Source: Dipylidium caninum
Lineage: Eukaryota; Platyhelminthes; Cestoda; Cyclophyllidea; Dipylidiidae
DNA length: 64,000 nt
NCBI GenBank assembly: GCA_017562135.1
Contig: QEYB01001430.1
Location: 518,501 to 582,500, forward strand
Direction: 5' to 3'
Both the position numbers and the translations under genes were made by a program. The notes below the pieces were generated by a model. The model did not search any database and was not told the DNA's origin. It saw nothing but the letters and a program-made list of their open reading frames with translations. Below, piece by piece: positions 47,101-58,246 of the stretch (position 1 is the first letter of the stretch; each line of letters opens with the position of its first letter).

Positions 47101-49521
47101 GTGAAGGTGCAGTTCAAACAGACTAATTTTGATGGGTCTCTCTGCCGAAGACGTCTCCGCACAGCGCATAGCTGGTGGGGGGTGGCGGCAGATACTCCAT
47201 CCCGCCACCAAACACACTTGACTGTCGTGATCTGAGAAGGTCATTCGCGTGCATTTTGACATATTAAAGTGCCCATTAAGCTAACTGAAGTGGCGAGTGT
47301 GCAATGTATTCGCTCACCTGCCCGGAAGGCGTGTTTGTGCACAACTTCCCTGAGGGTAGGAGTAAGATTGCCGACTTTGAGCGGTTGAGAAGTGAAATTA
47401 CTTGGCACTTCGTGAAGTATTCCTGAGGCATCGGGCATGCCCTCGCGCGACCCATTGACGACGCCTAAAGTTGGTGGCCTCAGCCGCCCTCGGGGCGAAG
47501 AGGGGATGATGGCCTCCAATTCCCCGCCCCGCAGACAGGCCCATGGACAGTCCTTGTTCCTTCCCGCCTTGGTCCTCTTGAAACCCTTCATTGCCGTCAG
47601 GCCGCGTCTCGTGCCCCACAGTCCGCCAAACTGGCATTGAATGAGACGATCGTAGATGCCTCGGCGACGTGACGAGAGTTGTGCGACGAAACAATGTAGG
47701 TGGGCGATCCCACGTGGTAGAGCTGAGACGGGCGGGCCAGCGGAGGACTTTTCGGACGCTGTCGCTGGGCGCACAAGTTGCCCTCAGGGCGGACAATGGA
47801 GCTGCTTAGTGGCTGCGCTGGGAAGCACGAGAGGACGCAGGAAGGGAACCATGGACGGGACAGACGGTGTGGAGCATGCGCCAAGGCTAACTCACCTACA
47901 CGAAGGCGCCGTGATTAGCCTAAGCGAGGAAATTTGCAGTGCGCCCGATCGGACGGTCCGGTGACGGTGACCACAGTCTGCAGTCACCGCTGTCCCCGTC
48001 GCTGAGGTGTGCATCCTCTGCGACACCCGCTAAGGAGTGAAGAGGTCGGGATTGCGGACGACCGGTGTGGTTCGAGGCAACCGATGGTCTCAAATGGTCG
48101 AGATGTGGCAGTCGGTGTGGCGTTCCTAAAGCCTATTTGAGCATTTGGCCTGCCTCGCGGCGGGATTGTGGCACGGCCGGATTTGGGCGAGAAACCCTTG
48201 CAATGCTCACCCGATCCTCCTGGTGGCCTAACTCGCCATTCGGAAATCCGGAGACAAGCCATTAGGTTGATCCCTCTGGGATGCTCTCGGGACTCCCAGC
48301 AGCCACAAATTGACGCGTCTCTGAAGACGCTTTTCCCGTCTATGTCCACCCACCCACGAGGGTAAGCGAGGCCACTACTCATGGATGCGGTTGCCCAAAT
48401 TTGTGTGCCGCGGCTAATGCTGACGCAGTCTCGCCCCGTCTCCGTTTCGTCCACCTCTGCGCCTGGGACGGCGAGAGAAGGCAATGAGGGTGGCGGGCAA
48501 CCGCACCACGCCGCGCCCCACGGACTCTCACGGTGCTGGGTGCCTTTCAGTCTTCAAAGCGCCCCCTCGCTGCCCCGCTGACATCCAGGCAGGAGGGCGC
48601 CTTTTTTACCGCCACTTCTCCACCTCCTCTTGAAAGGCAGCATTCGGAGGCGGAATTTCTTGCGTGGACCCTCGCACCGTTGCGCCAAACGCCGAGCGTA
48701 AGACGTGCGAGCGCTGAGCGCGCTCTGGCACCGCCAGCCCCGCCAACGGGCCTCGTTGCTGCTGCTGCTGCTGCATGTCGGTGACGCGCCAGCTTTCCTC
48801 CCTCGGCAAGGTGACGTCGACTGCCACCCACCGCAGCAGTAAAGCACACCAACTTTACGACGGCACCATAAAGTTTTCGTGAGCTGGTGATTCTGCACCC
48901 CTTTTAGCGCATTTGCTGCCTCCGGTGAAAAAGTCAACACGATTAATTGCATGTGGCACAAGATACTCGAGCGGTCGTTTCGATCTCTCGCCGCGAGCCA
49001 CGCCCCGCCTGCCAACGCCTTGGCAGCCCGAGACTGCCGAAAAGCCCCCGCCATTGCTTAACCTGCCACGAACGTGCTCTTATGCGCCCTCCACTGGCCG
49101 CCCCTCCCGTGGCCTCCTCTCTGTCCACCAGTGGCGTGGGAGACAGCGCAGACCGCTTTGCCGGGACAAGCGAGCGGGCAAAACAGCAGTCGTGACTTAC
49201 TTGGAAGGCGGATTCCACACGCTTAATCATAATGCCTGGGGAGTCAATGCAAAGTGGAAATGAGGCTTGTCGTGGATGGGGAGGGGGGGGCGTAGAATTG
49301 TTACAAGGGAAGTGGAGACAAACACCAAAGCATTAGCTTGTCCGTCAACAGACGCTGGGCGCCCTGCGAAGCGCGGGGTGGGGTTGGGGGGGGGACAGGG
49401 AGGGGAGGAGGGTGAGGAGGTGAGGTGAGGTGAGGTGGGGGCAAATGAGGTGCCAAATTACCGTGGAAGGTACAAAATAGGGCAGGTGCATAACTCTGGC
49501 CATGGGTCTGTCTTTCACGCT
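44184..49521. other. Gene-poor stretch between the 42-44 kb gene and the convergent myristoylated-protein gene
   Basis: It must carry 3' UTRs of both convergent neighbours. The 212-codon plus ORF (44324-44962) directly downstream of the stop has no recognisable motif and is probably 3' UTR. Homopolymer G runs occur at 45471-45487 and around 46849-46857, and GAGGT tandem units at about 49413-49438. Nothing else is supported. Confidence 0.5.
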
Positions 49522-50538
49522 CTACTCCGCGTCCACGCTGTCGCCTCGCTTCTCCTCAGCAGCCGTCTCCGCCTCCTTCGGCGAGGGCGGCTCGAAGGTG
49601 AACGTCGCCATCATGTGGGCGGCCTCCTTCGACTTTATGGCCGACGAGCCGACCGCAATGGTCTCCAGAACATTCGTCACACCAGGTGATGTGGAAGTTG
49701 GCTTTGGCGTGTCACTGTCTCCTTCTTTGTCCTCCTCCACCTCCTCCTCCTTTTCTGCCTTCTTAGCTTTTCGCTTCTCCAAGGCAGCCAACAAACTCAC
49801 TGTCGGCTTGGGATTATTCTCCTCTTCGGGGGATAACTCGTCCGATGTGTTCTTCGGTGCTAATTTGAAAAGGATGTTCTCTACGTGGTGAAGTTCTGTC
49901 TCCTCCTTTTTGTTCTCCCCCTCCGCCTGCCTCGGTCTTGAGGCATGGGCTTCTTTCAACAAATACAGTGCACTTCTGGTCTCTTTTGACGTGTCCGCGT
50001 CCTCTGATGTCTCCCCAATGTGCATTGCTTTCTCCGGCACTTTTTTCGTCTCACTCGTCTCATTTACTGCGCTTATGCCTTCCGCCCCTGTCTTGGGTGC
50101 TTCTGCTATGAGAGAGGCTTTCTGGGGCAGTTCTGCGGTCTTATTTATTTCTTTCACACTCGATGCATCATGCTTCACCGTGTGTGGTGCCGCTGCGGTA
50201 GGAGAAACTTTTTGCGCGACTTCTGTTGCAGCCACGATGGGCGCTACCCTTTCCGATGCCTGAGTAGTCTCCTTGGACGCGGCCTGAGACGACGCGAAAC
50301 CTGTGGACGGTTGCTGGACACCTTTTGGCGGCTCAGGACGCGCTGGGCTCCGAGCCTTTTGGGGCTCTGTGGGGGAGGTTTCAATCTTCGCACCACTGTC
50401 CTCAGCCACGTGTCCAGTGCTCTTCTTGGAACGGAATGAGCGACGAATAGAGTTGTTCAAGTGCTGCAATGTGGTCTCCTTTTGCCCAGCGGTGTTAGCG
50501 CCTGAGGAAGGGGAGGATTTCGAGAAAATTGAGCCCAT
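49522..50538 (-). CDS. Acidic, Ala/Glu/Lys-rich protein with N-myristoylation signal (MARCKS-like layout)
   Basis: A single open exon of 338 codons plus stop. I chose the ATG at 50538 rather than the in-frame ATG ten codons upstream because it gives MGSIFSKSSPSS, a strong N-myristoylation signal (Gly2, Ser6, Lys7). A basic Ser/Arg cluster follows (NNSIRRSFRSKKS), then a long low-complexity Ala, Lys, Glu, Thr and Pro region with probable helical segments (LLAALEKRKAKKAEKEEEVE) and an acidic C-terminus (EEKRGDSVDAE). Acylated N-terminus, basic serine cluster and acidic disordered body are the plan of MARCKS, GAP43 and CAP23-type membrane-cytoskeleton proteins. I see no sequence homology strong enough to name one. 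Codon-level composition is stable across the frame, and the opposite-strand ORFs are fragments. Confidence 0.78.
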   Translation of the reverse strand: MGSIFSKSSPSSGANTAGQKETTLQHLNNSIRRSFRSKKSTGHVAEDSGAKIETSPTEPQKARSPARPEPPKGVQQPSTGFASSQAASKETTQASERVAPIVAATEVAQKVSPTAAAPHTVKHDASSVKEINKTAELPQKASLIAEAPKTGAEGISAVNETSETKKVPEKAMHIGETSEDADTSKETRSALYLLKEAHASRPRQAEGENKKEETELHHVENILFKLAPKNTSDELSPEEENNPKPTVSLLAALEKRKAKKAEKEEEVEEDKEGDSDTPKPTSTSPGVTNVLETIAVGSSAIKSKEAAHMMATFTFEPPSPKEAETAAEEKRGDSVDAE

Positions 50539-53500
50539 GGTCTTTACTCTCACGCGAAAGCCCCACAACTAACCACCACTGCGCCGGTGTGAAGGCCTCA
50601 TTTCACATGAGAAGATGCCAACAGCCAATCGGATTGCGAGTGTGCGCATATGCCTGCTTTTGTGTGCCATCACCAAAATCTGTCAGGCGTTGGAGAGAAT
50701 CAGGCATCCCACGCTGGTCGAGCTGACGCAATCGCCCTCTCGCTCTCACACACACACGCTGGCTGTGGGAAAGGCTTGTTTGTGAGTGACTCGCTTGAGC
50801 TCCGCAGGCGTGTGTGCGGAGGCGAAGCGGTAAAATACTTGCTCCGTGAGGTCAAACCGCCCGAATACCCACCCTGGCTCGGCTCCCGAGTCGACGATGA
50901 CGTGACTTGCGCTGCTGCGCTCGGCCCCGCCCCGGCCCACCTCCGCTGGCCTACTGGACTCAGACCACTTCTGATCATCGAGACGAGCGGCTGCGCCGGC
51001 CGCGTCTTGACTCGCAGCCGTTCCAATCCTGAGGCAGTCGTCGTGGTACAGTCCACAAGTGACACCACAAACTCGCGCCAGAAGAAGTGGAATTCTTGTA
51101 GGAAAGTCCGTGAGTCCCATAATGGATGGTGCACTTGTCAACGGCACAAGTGGAATCACCAAACCACGCCGCCCCCCACTAAGAGGCACACATCAACGGC
51201 GATGACGAACTCTCGACTTGGCAGCGGGTCAACAGTTGGCATTCAATGCATGTGAGCTACACCACCATCGTGGGGGTCTGCGTTGCCAAAGAGCCTCTCG
51301 CCAACCGTCTTCCACCCGACCTGACTGCGGTGACGCCCTGTGAGCCGGGCTCCGCGAGCTCCGAGGTGACACTTCGCAGGGCTTGGCAACACGGTCTGCT
51401 AGACGCGCGTCACGAGTCTGGGTCGGGGCGAAGAGTCCCCTCAACACAGTTAGCAGACGCGGCGTGGGGACATTCTGTCCCGCTAAGGCGACAAGTGGCC
51501 ACTGGGGACACATTTTTAGCCGCGTTTCGCCGCGAGCGGCAGCATCGCCCTGTAGCACGCCCAGGGCGACCAGCGGTGGTGCATCCGTGAGGACGGGGGA
51601 GAGGGAGGAGAGAGGGGAGGGACGTGGTGACGTTAAGACGACAGCACTCGGTTGGAAGCACAGACCTCACCAACCTCCTTCCTGCCTTTCTCTGGCACCC
51701 ACACAAATCTCTATTCCACTTGGTCCCCTGAACCGGAGGCATTTCTTGCCTCCTGCCGCGGGTTATAATCCTACTTATGCTTTTTCGGTAGGCATTTTTA
51801 TACCAACTCGGACCATGGGGGCTGTTTAAATGTGGCCCGAAGCAAGGCATCCTCCCCGCTTGACAGCTTTTCTCGAATACTTCTGCCCACTCATTCCGCT
51901 GTCGCCTGGCGGCAGGGTCGACGTGCTGCACAGAGGCGAGCCTTCGCGGGAATGCACAACGAAATAATCAGATTCGCATACCTGGAGCATCTACAACCGT
52001 GAAGTGTGCTCTTTTGTCATCCGAATAGGCCTCTTCAGATCGGCACTCATTATTTTATGTGGCAGGAAACGGCACATTTTTAGCCCACTCACGGTGCTAC
52101 GCGGATACTTCAAAATCACCGTTCGGTAGGAATCGCGCGATAAAATTTTTTTCCACAGGGGGAAGGCGGCATCAGAGAATCCTACGCCCTCAGTTAAAGG
52201 CCAACCGGCTCATCCACATGCTTGTCACGAACAGGAGATGATAATTTAAAAGCCCTACGTCAGATTGGAGAAGTGGCCAAAGGACATCGTTTTAGGAAGC
52301 CATCCGAGGTTCCATTACCCTATATGAATGCGCTTTTTAAGGTAAACATAGCAGGGACTGATGGCTGGGGACACGGAACATCCCACCACGAGGAAGCTGC
52401 GTGGCCGGTGGTGCATGAAGTCTGGTGGTGTGCTTAAACGCAACTGGGATATGCAGTTGATGGCTGTGTCCTCACCAAATCGGGCGATTGGGGGCGTTGT
52501 GCGATCACAACTGTCTCTGTTATCAATAATTACGATGTTCTCATTGTCTTAAGAAAATCTTACACGGCTGCGAAAAATACTACTTATGATGTACTAGTAG
52601 AACTATTTAGACGTCGGGTTGTTTTTTATTCGGCCCCACCGTCGCCACCCCATGGTTTCGATGGCAGCAGAGGGATTGCTCAATAATCGGAACATCCAAA
52701 GGACAATAATGGTCCATAACGCTCGAGTCTGCATCAAGAGGGAATGCGTCGTCACTCAGGTCGACCAAGTCGAAGAAAGGGGGATAAGGCAGGAAACAGC
52801 AACGGCACAAAAGCTGCACCCTCCCTCCTTCCAGCAGTCAATGGCGCCTCTCACTTGCCAGTAGTCCATGTAACGACCCTTTATAATTGGTAGACTTTAC
52901 CACCATATTCTTGCATCCAGGTGCCCAGGTGATCAACGGAAGACTTTAAAATTTACCTCTTTGGCTCCTCACACAGCCGCACTGCACGGCAGTTTGGCGT
53001 TAGGGGGCCTCTTCACCGACTTGCCCATGTCTCAGCTCTTGTATGAATGGCGAGAGGTCTTCACCCTACCGATAGGGCATTTCTCCCGTCCCCAATCCTC
53101 ATATAACCTAAATACTGCTATAACATCGAGAAGTATTTCAATTTTTTTATGCCGTAGTCCACGACAGCTGTCCAAATCCAAGGCCTCCCCATCCATTAAT
53201 TGGGCGACCCTTTCCGACCAGACGGTGAGGGGCCAGGGCGCGCGGGAAGGCTGGCTTCGACCCAACATGGAAAACGGCGTCCGTGGAGGGAACTTGCACA
53301 AACACGACTTAGCATCCGCCCTGCCTCCCTCTCTATGACTCAGGCGCTTCGAGGGATTCCGACGGGTGAGTGTGAGTAAGGAGGGACTGTGAATGCGCCG
53401 GCGAGGACGGTTGGTGGCGGGGGAGGCGCTGACTGACTGGTCGGTCATTGGCTGAGAGAAATTTATGTTAGATTCATTCGAAGGCGTCGGGCCTTGAGAT

Positions 53501-56500
53501 CCCCCCCCCCTCACGGTTGACATCATCGACATCATTGGGCATTGCAAAAAGACACCCTGATGGGTGAGACGACGCGCGTCCTGCATGCGAGGCGGCGGCG
53601 GGCGAGGGGTGGACCGCTCCGGGGGGGGGAGGGGGAGGGGGAGGACCGAGAGACCGCTTCCGCCGCCCGTCGATCGACTTATCGATCGTGCAATCGGGTA
53701 TGAGGGGCGGGATGAGTCAGGCTGTTGCGTGCACATCCGGCCGTGTACTTCCGCGGTGGGAGGCTGGCTCCACACCGGGGAGACGCGTCTGCCCGCCTCC
53801 TCGTCGGCCGCTTCGACCGCGAGTGGGGCGCGGGTCGCCCGCACGGCCAGGGCGGGGGAGTCACCGGATCGAGGAAATGAGGGACCTTATTTTCACAAAA
53901 TTAACTGCCATTCCGTCGTCTCTTAAACGGAATTTCCCACGCTATACGTGAACACGAGTGCAGGGGAGAAGGTATGAATGGCGACCGTTTCTCCCACTGC
54001 CGATTTTCTGGCCTTTTGCATAGTCGAACAAAAAATCCTTACAAAGCCTCTACAAACGTCTTGAAAAGCTGATAGGACAGAATTTGCCTGAGTTAATTAG
54101 CGTCTGGTTCAAATGCTGAAGCCCGAAACCCAGACGGGGGCGGAGGAGACTCTCGGGGCCAGTCGCGCCGTCCCGCCTGGCGTGCAGAGAGGGAGAGGCC
54201 CGTCAGGCCCAGGAGAGACTGCCGACACAACTCAACTCAACTGAACCCCACGTTGGCGATGTTTTCACGCCTCTCTCATCCGGTGGGTGCACTTTTAACG
54301 GCCTGCCCCACCACCGCCGTGCGCCCACGTTTTCCCAACTTGAAGGCCAAAAGAGGTAAGCAGAGGTGAGATAAACACATGGAGAGATAAACACGCCTGT
54401 CCTAGTCGCAAAAATAGGTAAGAAGCGTGGAGGCCACCGCCGCAATATCCGCTCCACAAGATGACCGGGTGACCGCAGCTGACCTCCGCCGCGCGCTCTC
54501 CCGCCGTGCACACGCAAACCTCCACGCGGCGGCGTGCGTCCGGGTGTTTGAGCAAAGTGGCTTACCTCGCAGAATTAATGAGACGCAAACTGCTGGATGG
54601 GCAACTCAGCCGGACCGCGTGTACGCCTCTGGAAGGGTCATTCCTCGGTCAAGAACAGACAGGACCAGCGACAGACGCCCCACAGCGCATTCCCCACCGA
54701 GTCTGTGGGCGCGTCCCCGACCTCCCGACCTCGCCAGGCATCACATGACGCGCGCCTTTGGCGACTTACCAAAACAGTCCTCGGGCGCGGCTGTGGCAAA
54801 AGACCTGCCCCGGCGAGCCACGCCGGGAGGAGGAGGCCGGACACGAACACGAGGCGGTAGAAATGACGGCTTCTCAATCGCTGACGCACACTAAAGCGGC
54901 ACTTAAACGACTTGCCTAGAACAAAGCGCGTCTATTTGGGGCAGAAGAGGAAACCTGCAAGTAACGGGGGCGCTGGACACACTGCGGGGCATCGACGCGC
55001 TACACTTGGGGAAAAGTGAGGTTCCTCAGACGAGTGGTGGCCGCCGACCGTTTTCCATCATACCAGAAACAGCGGGGACACGGCTAAACCAGACGACCAA
55101 AGAACCTCCCAGTTGCCTCGGCGCAACTCATGAAGGCAAGCACATGGCTTCCCACCTCGCAAGAAGCTCTCGCCATGTGCAGATGCCACACACGGGAAGT
55201 GAGCCACCGGATCTCCCACTGCACAGGAGCAAAAGAGCGTCGGCAGCCCATGAGTCTCCCGCGGTGAGCGTCATGACAGACTGGCACAGTCGAGTGGGGC
55301 GCGAGGAGCCAGTGATCCCCTTTCCCGCTCACGAGGCCCCTCATCGGAGCGAAAGATTCCCCGCCCCCACTTCCGCCTCTTATTGCCCCACCGAGTGACC
55401 CTCGAGAACTTACACAACGGCACCCGCTCATTGGCGAAGGTTGGTCTGTCCCGTCCCGTCCCGTCCCGTCCCGACGGAGTTCGTGGAAGGAGGTGTCTAT
55501 GCCAACCAGGTACCATCGCGTATGAGCTCATCAGACTCCCAGTACGGCGCTCCAGGTGTAGGGGGACGCCGAATCAGTCCTGCAAATAAGCAGTCAATCA
55601 TTAAATTGCACCGTCTCAAATAAAACAAAGGAACGCGAGGGGTGTTTCAAAGTAGTGGGGTTTACAGACGAGGAATCAGCTGTAATCGCGATCTCAGAAG
55701 ATCCAAATTTCAGGATAGAACTCTCTCAGAACGCGAGAAAAGCCGCTTCACCCGTCATGTCGTGGCGTCACAGGCGCAGGCGACTCTCGGGGCGGACCTG
55801 CGGAGAGCACGGGCACACGCACACCGTCGCTGCAGCCAGAGCCGGTGCCGGCGCCGGAGCCGGAGTCGGAGCCGAGTTGGAGTCGGAGCCGAGTTGCCGC
55901 CAGCCGGCGCACTACCGGCGCTGTGAGTAATGCCCTCGCCGCGTCCTTTTGTTGCATCCCCATGTGCGACCGTGACTGCGCGTACCCGCACGCCAGCCAA
56001 TCAGCGGCCTGCGAGTGCGTCTGCGTGCGCGTACGCGCCACTGACCTGTGCACTTGCCTGCGCCGAGCCCTGATTGGTGGCCTCCGCCGTGCACGCGTGC
56101 GTCGGTGTTGTATTAAAAATTATCGCCTCTGCACGCCGCCGCAGATGCTCTTCGTGCGAAGCTTGCACTCTCTCCGAAAGCGCGGAGGCTCCGACCATCA
56201 AGCAGAAGTCGCCACCGAACCTCGGTTTAACGCGTTCATCAGTGATTAGAGGTTGTTTGCGGCAAGACGAGGGCGAAACTGGCATGCCGTCGTAGAGTGG
56301 GAGGAATGTCGATCGTGTTAACCCATGGATTCGGCACCCATGGATTCGGCGCGCGCGCCCTGTTTGAGGGTTAGGCTATTGGTATTATCTATGCCTGATG
56401 TCGGGACAACTGCAATGAACCCACAATTCCCCCTAACGTCTATGGAAAGACAGTTTTGGTCACGGGTAACCCGAGTACCCAGGCGTCGTCCTTTTGCCAA

Positions 56501-58108
56501 GTTTTGGCTTTGGGTGGTGTAGTGGGCTTTATAAGAGGCGGAGGAGGAGCTGTTCCTTGGCCCCGGGTGGGGAGGCGAGAGGAGGAGGCGGGGGTGGGCG
56601 GCTCCGCGCCACGAGGCCTCCGTCACGCGTGGCTCGGGTGGCCGACGCGGAGACCTCGCGTCCCGCCGTTGTGTGCCGCCCCGCCTGAGTCACGCAGCAC
56701 CATCAATTCACCCTCCGGTGGCTCCGCCCGCTGTGCCACGCACCCGCCTCCCGGCTGCCATTTACACACGGGCATCCGCGCATTGAAGTACGCCGCTTCC
56801 GACGGCTGCGTGATTAACGCTTCCGCCACGCTTTCGGGGCTCCCGACGGGAAAGGCGCGTGCAGGCACTTCGCATCTTGGAGGCAGCCTTTATTTACAGA
56901 TTCGGGTAAATTCTTCCCCTGCTGTCAGGATAAACAAGGTCGAGTGAGACGAAGCCTAAACGCCCCTGTTGGCGGCCAATTCGCTTTTACCTTCGTTGAA
57001 TCAGCCAGGCGTTCACGCCACCTCCGACGCGGCAGGCCACCATTTGAGCGGACGGAGCGTCCTCGCGTCGCCGATCACTTGGCGTTTGGGGATATTTGCG
57101 ACACACACACACACACACACCCCGACCGACCACAAGCACCGACCCGCTGCCCCCGCCACTGCCAACGGGACGGAGGACAAGCTGTCGCGTCAGTTGGCCG
57201 CCTGGAATTTGCATTTGCTACGCGACCTTCTTGTTAAAGGGCCATAAAATTTCACGCGAATCAGACTTTGGCCAAAAATGTGCACTGAAGTTAAAGGCAA
57301 GGGACGATAGAGACGGTCCCCTTCATAATACCAGCCTGCAGGTGAGAACTTTCCCCTCTTCACCATCTGGACCGTTTCACGGAGCTGACGGCTGCGGTCT
57401 CATGGCTCTGACGCAGATACCACGATGTTTGAGGGATGCAGTTAACAAGGGGGTCTGTTGAATAGGCGAGGCTGCCGCAAGACTGCAGCCGCTCCACCCA
57501 GCGGCTCTCCCTGCAATGAGTTCTTTGTCTGCATTCCCACTGTGATTGTTTATGCCGCCGGTGTAGGTGACTAAATAGGCTTACGATTAGCCCGGCAGAC
57601 AAGCGACTGCCCGTGGGGCGTCGTTTTGTGCTTTCACTGTCCGACAACGGAAGATGTTAGCCCGGGCCGCCTTCGTGTTAATGAGTCAGCGAGTGAGACA
57701 AACAAGCGGACCCCTGACTTGCGCCTGCATAATTTTCACTCCAGGGCCCACACTTCCTTCAGCTCCTGTTGGAACGCGCGAAAAGCACGTTCCCCGGCCC
57801 CGCAACTGCCACGACGGCAGCTCGTCATGGCGGCAGCGGTGGACACTCCCCTAGACGAGGACCGCGGGAGCACGATAAGTCTATTTACTCCGCCTGGGGC
57901 ACCGTTGACACCTCGGTGACCGGAACCCTCCAATCACTCGCACCTTCTGCAGGTTGGCCGGCTTCACACCCTCTCTGCGTGCCCCAACCAACCTCACGCG
58001 ATGCGCCATGAGAACGAGCTCGTTGCCGCACTCTTCCCATGGGGCCGAGACACCGTGGCAGACGTCCGAGTCGGGAAGTGGAATGATAGCTAGCACAGTG
58101 GCCTTAGC
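50539..58108. other. Gene-poor 7.6-kb stretch
   Basis: Upstream flank of the minus-strand myristoylated-protein gene followed by DNA with no supported exons. Repeats: five-base GTCCC units at about 55448-55473, a 15-base tandem duplication at about 56323-56350 (CCATGGATTCGG twice), and (CA)n at 57101-57120. A 270-codon minus ORF (53844-53032) is open but unsupported. Confidence 0.45.
55840..56125 (+). promoter_or_regulatory. Second CpG/CCAAT promoter-like zone, gene unknown
   Basis: CpG-dense DNA with CCAAT at 55997-56001, inverted ATTGG at 56073-56077, an A/T element TATTAAAAATTAT at 56111-56123, and a strong donor GCT/GTGAGTAA at 55922 on the plus strand. The composition resembles the zone upstream of the Iroquois gene. 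No downstream coding exon could be linked. Confidence 0.2.
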
Positions 58109-58246
58109 TCAGGTCCACAACAGCAGGAAAAACACCAGGAGGAACGCGTTGAGGAAGCTCTGGCCAGGAGGTAGGTTGAGCTCAGAAGGCGTGCGGCCGG
58201 CCAGGGCCTGTCGAGGGCCAGCGGGAGCGCTGGGGCCTCTCCGCAT
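58109..58246 (-). CDS. Possible 45-residue tail-anchored microprotein
   Basis: The minus-strand ATG at 58246-58244 opens a 45-codon frame ending TGA at 58111-58109. The N-terminal half is basic and proline-rich (MRRGPSAPAGPRQALAG). The C-terminal 15-17 residues are strongly hydrophobic (FLNAFLLVFFLLLW), as in tail-anchored microproteins. CT-rich DNA (58281-58315) lies just 5' of it. No family is recognised and a frame this short could be chance; an exon of a longer spliced gene is also possible. Confidence 0.25.
   Translation of the reverse strand: MRRGPSAPAGPRQALAGRTPSELNLPPGQSFLNAFLLVFFLLLWT

Noticed and set aside
53032..53844. 270-codon minus-strand ORF
   Set aside because: No recognisable domain, composition shifts along its length (a proline/arginine-rich part followed by unrelated sequence), no splice or start context; long ORFs are expected by chance in this GC-rich DNA.
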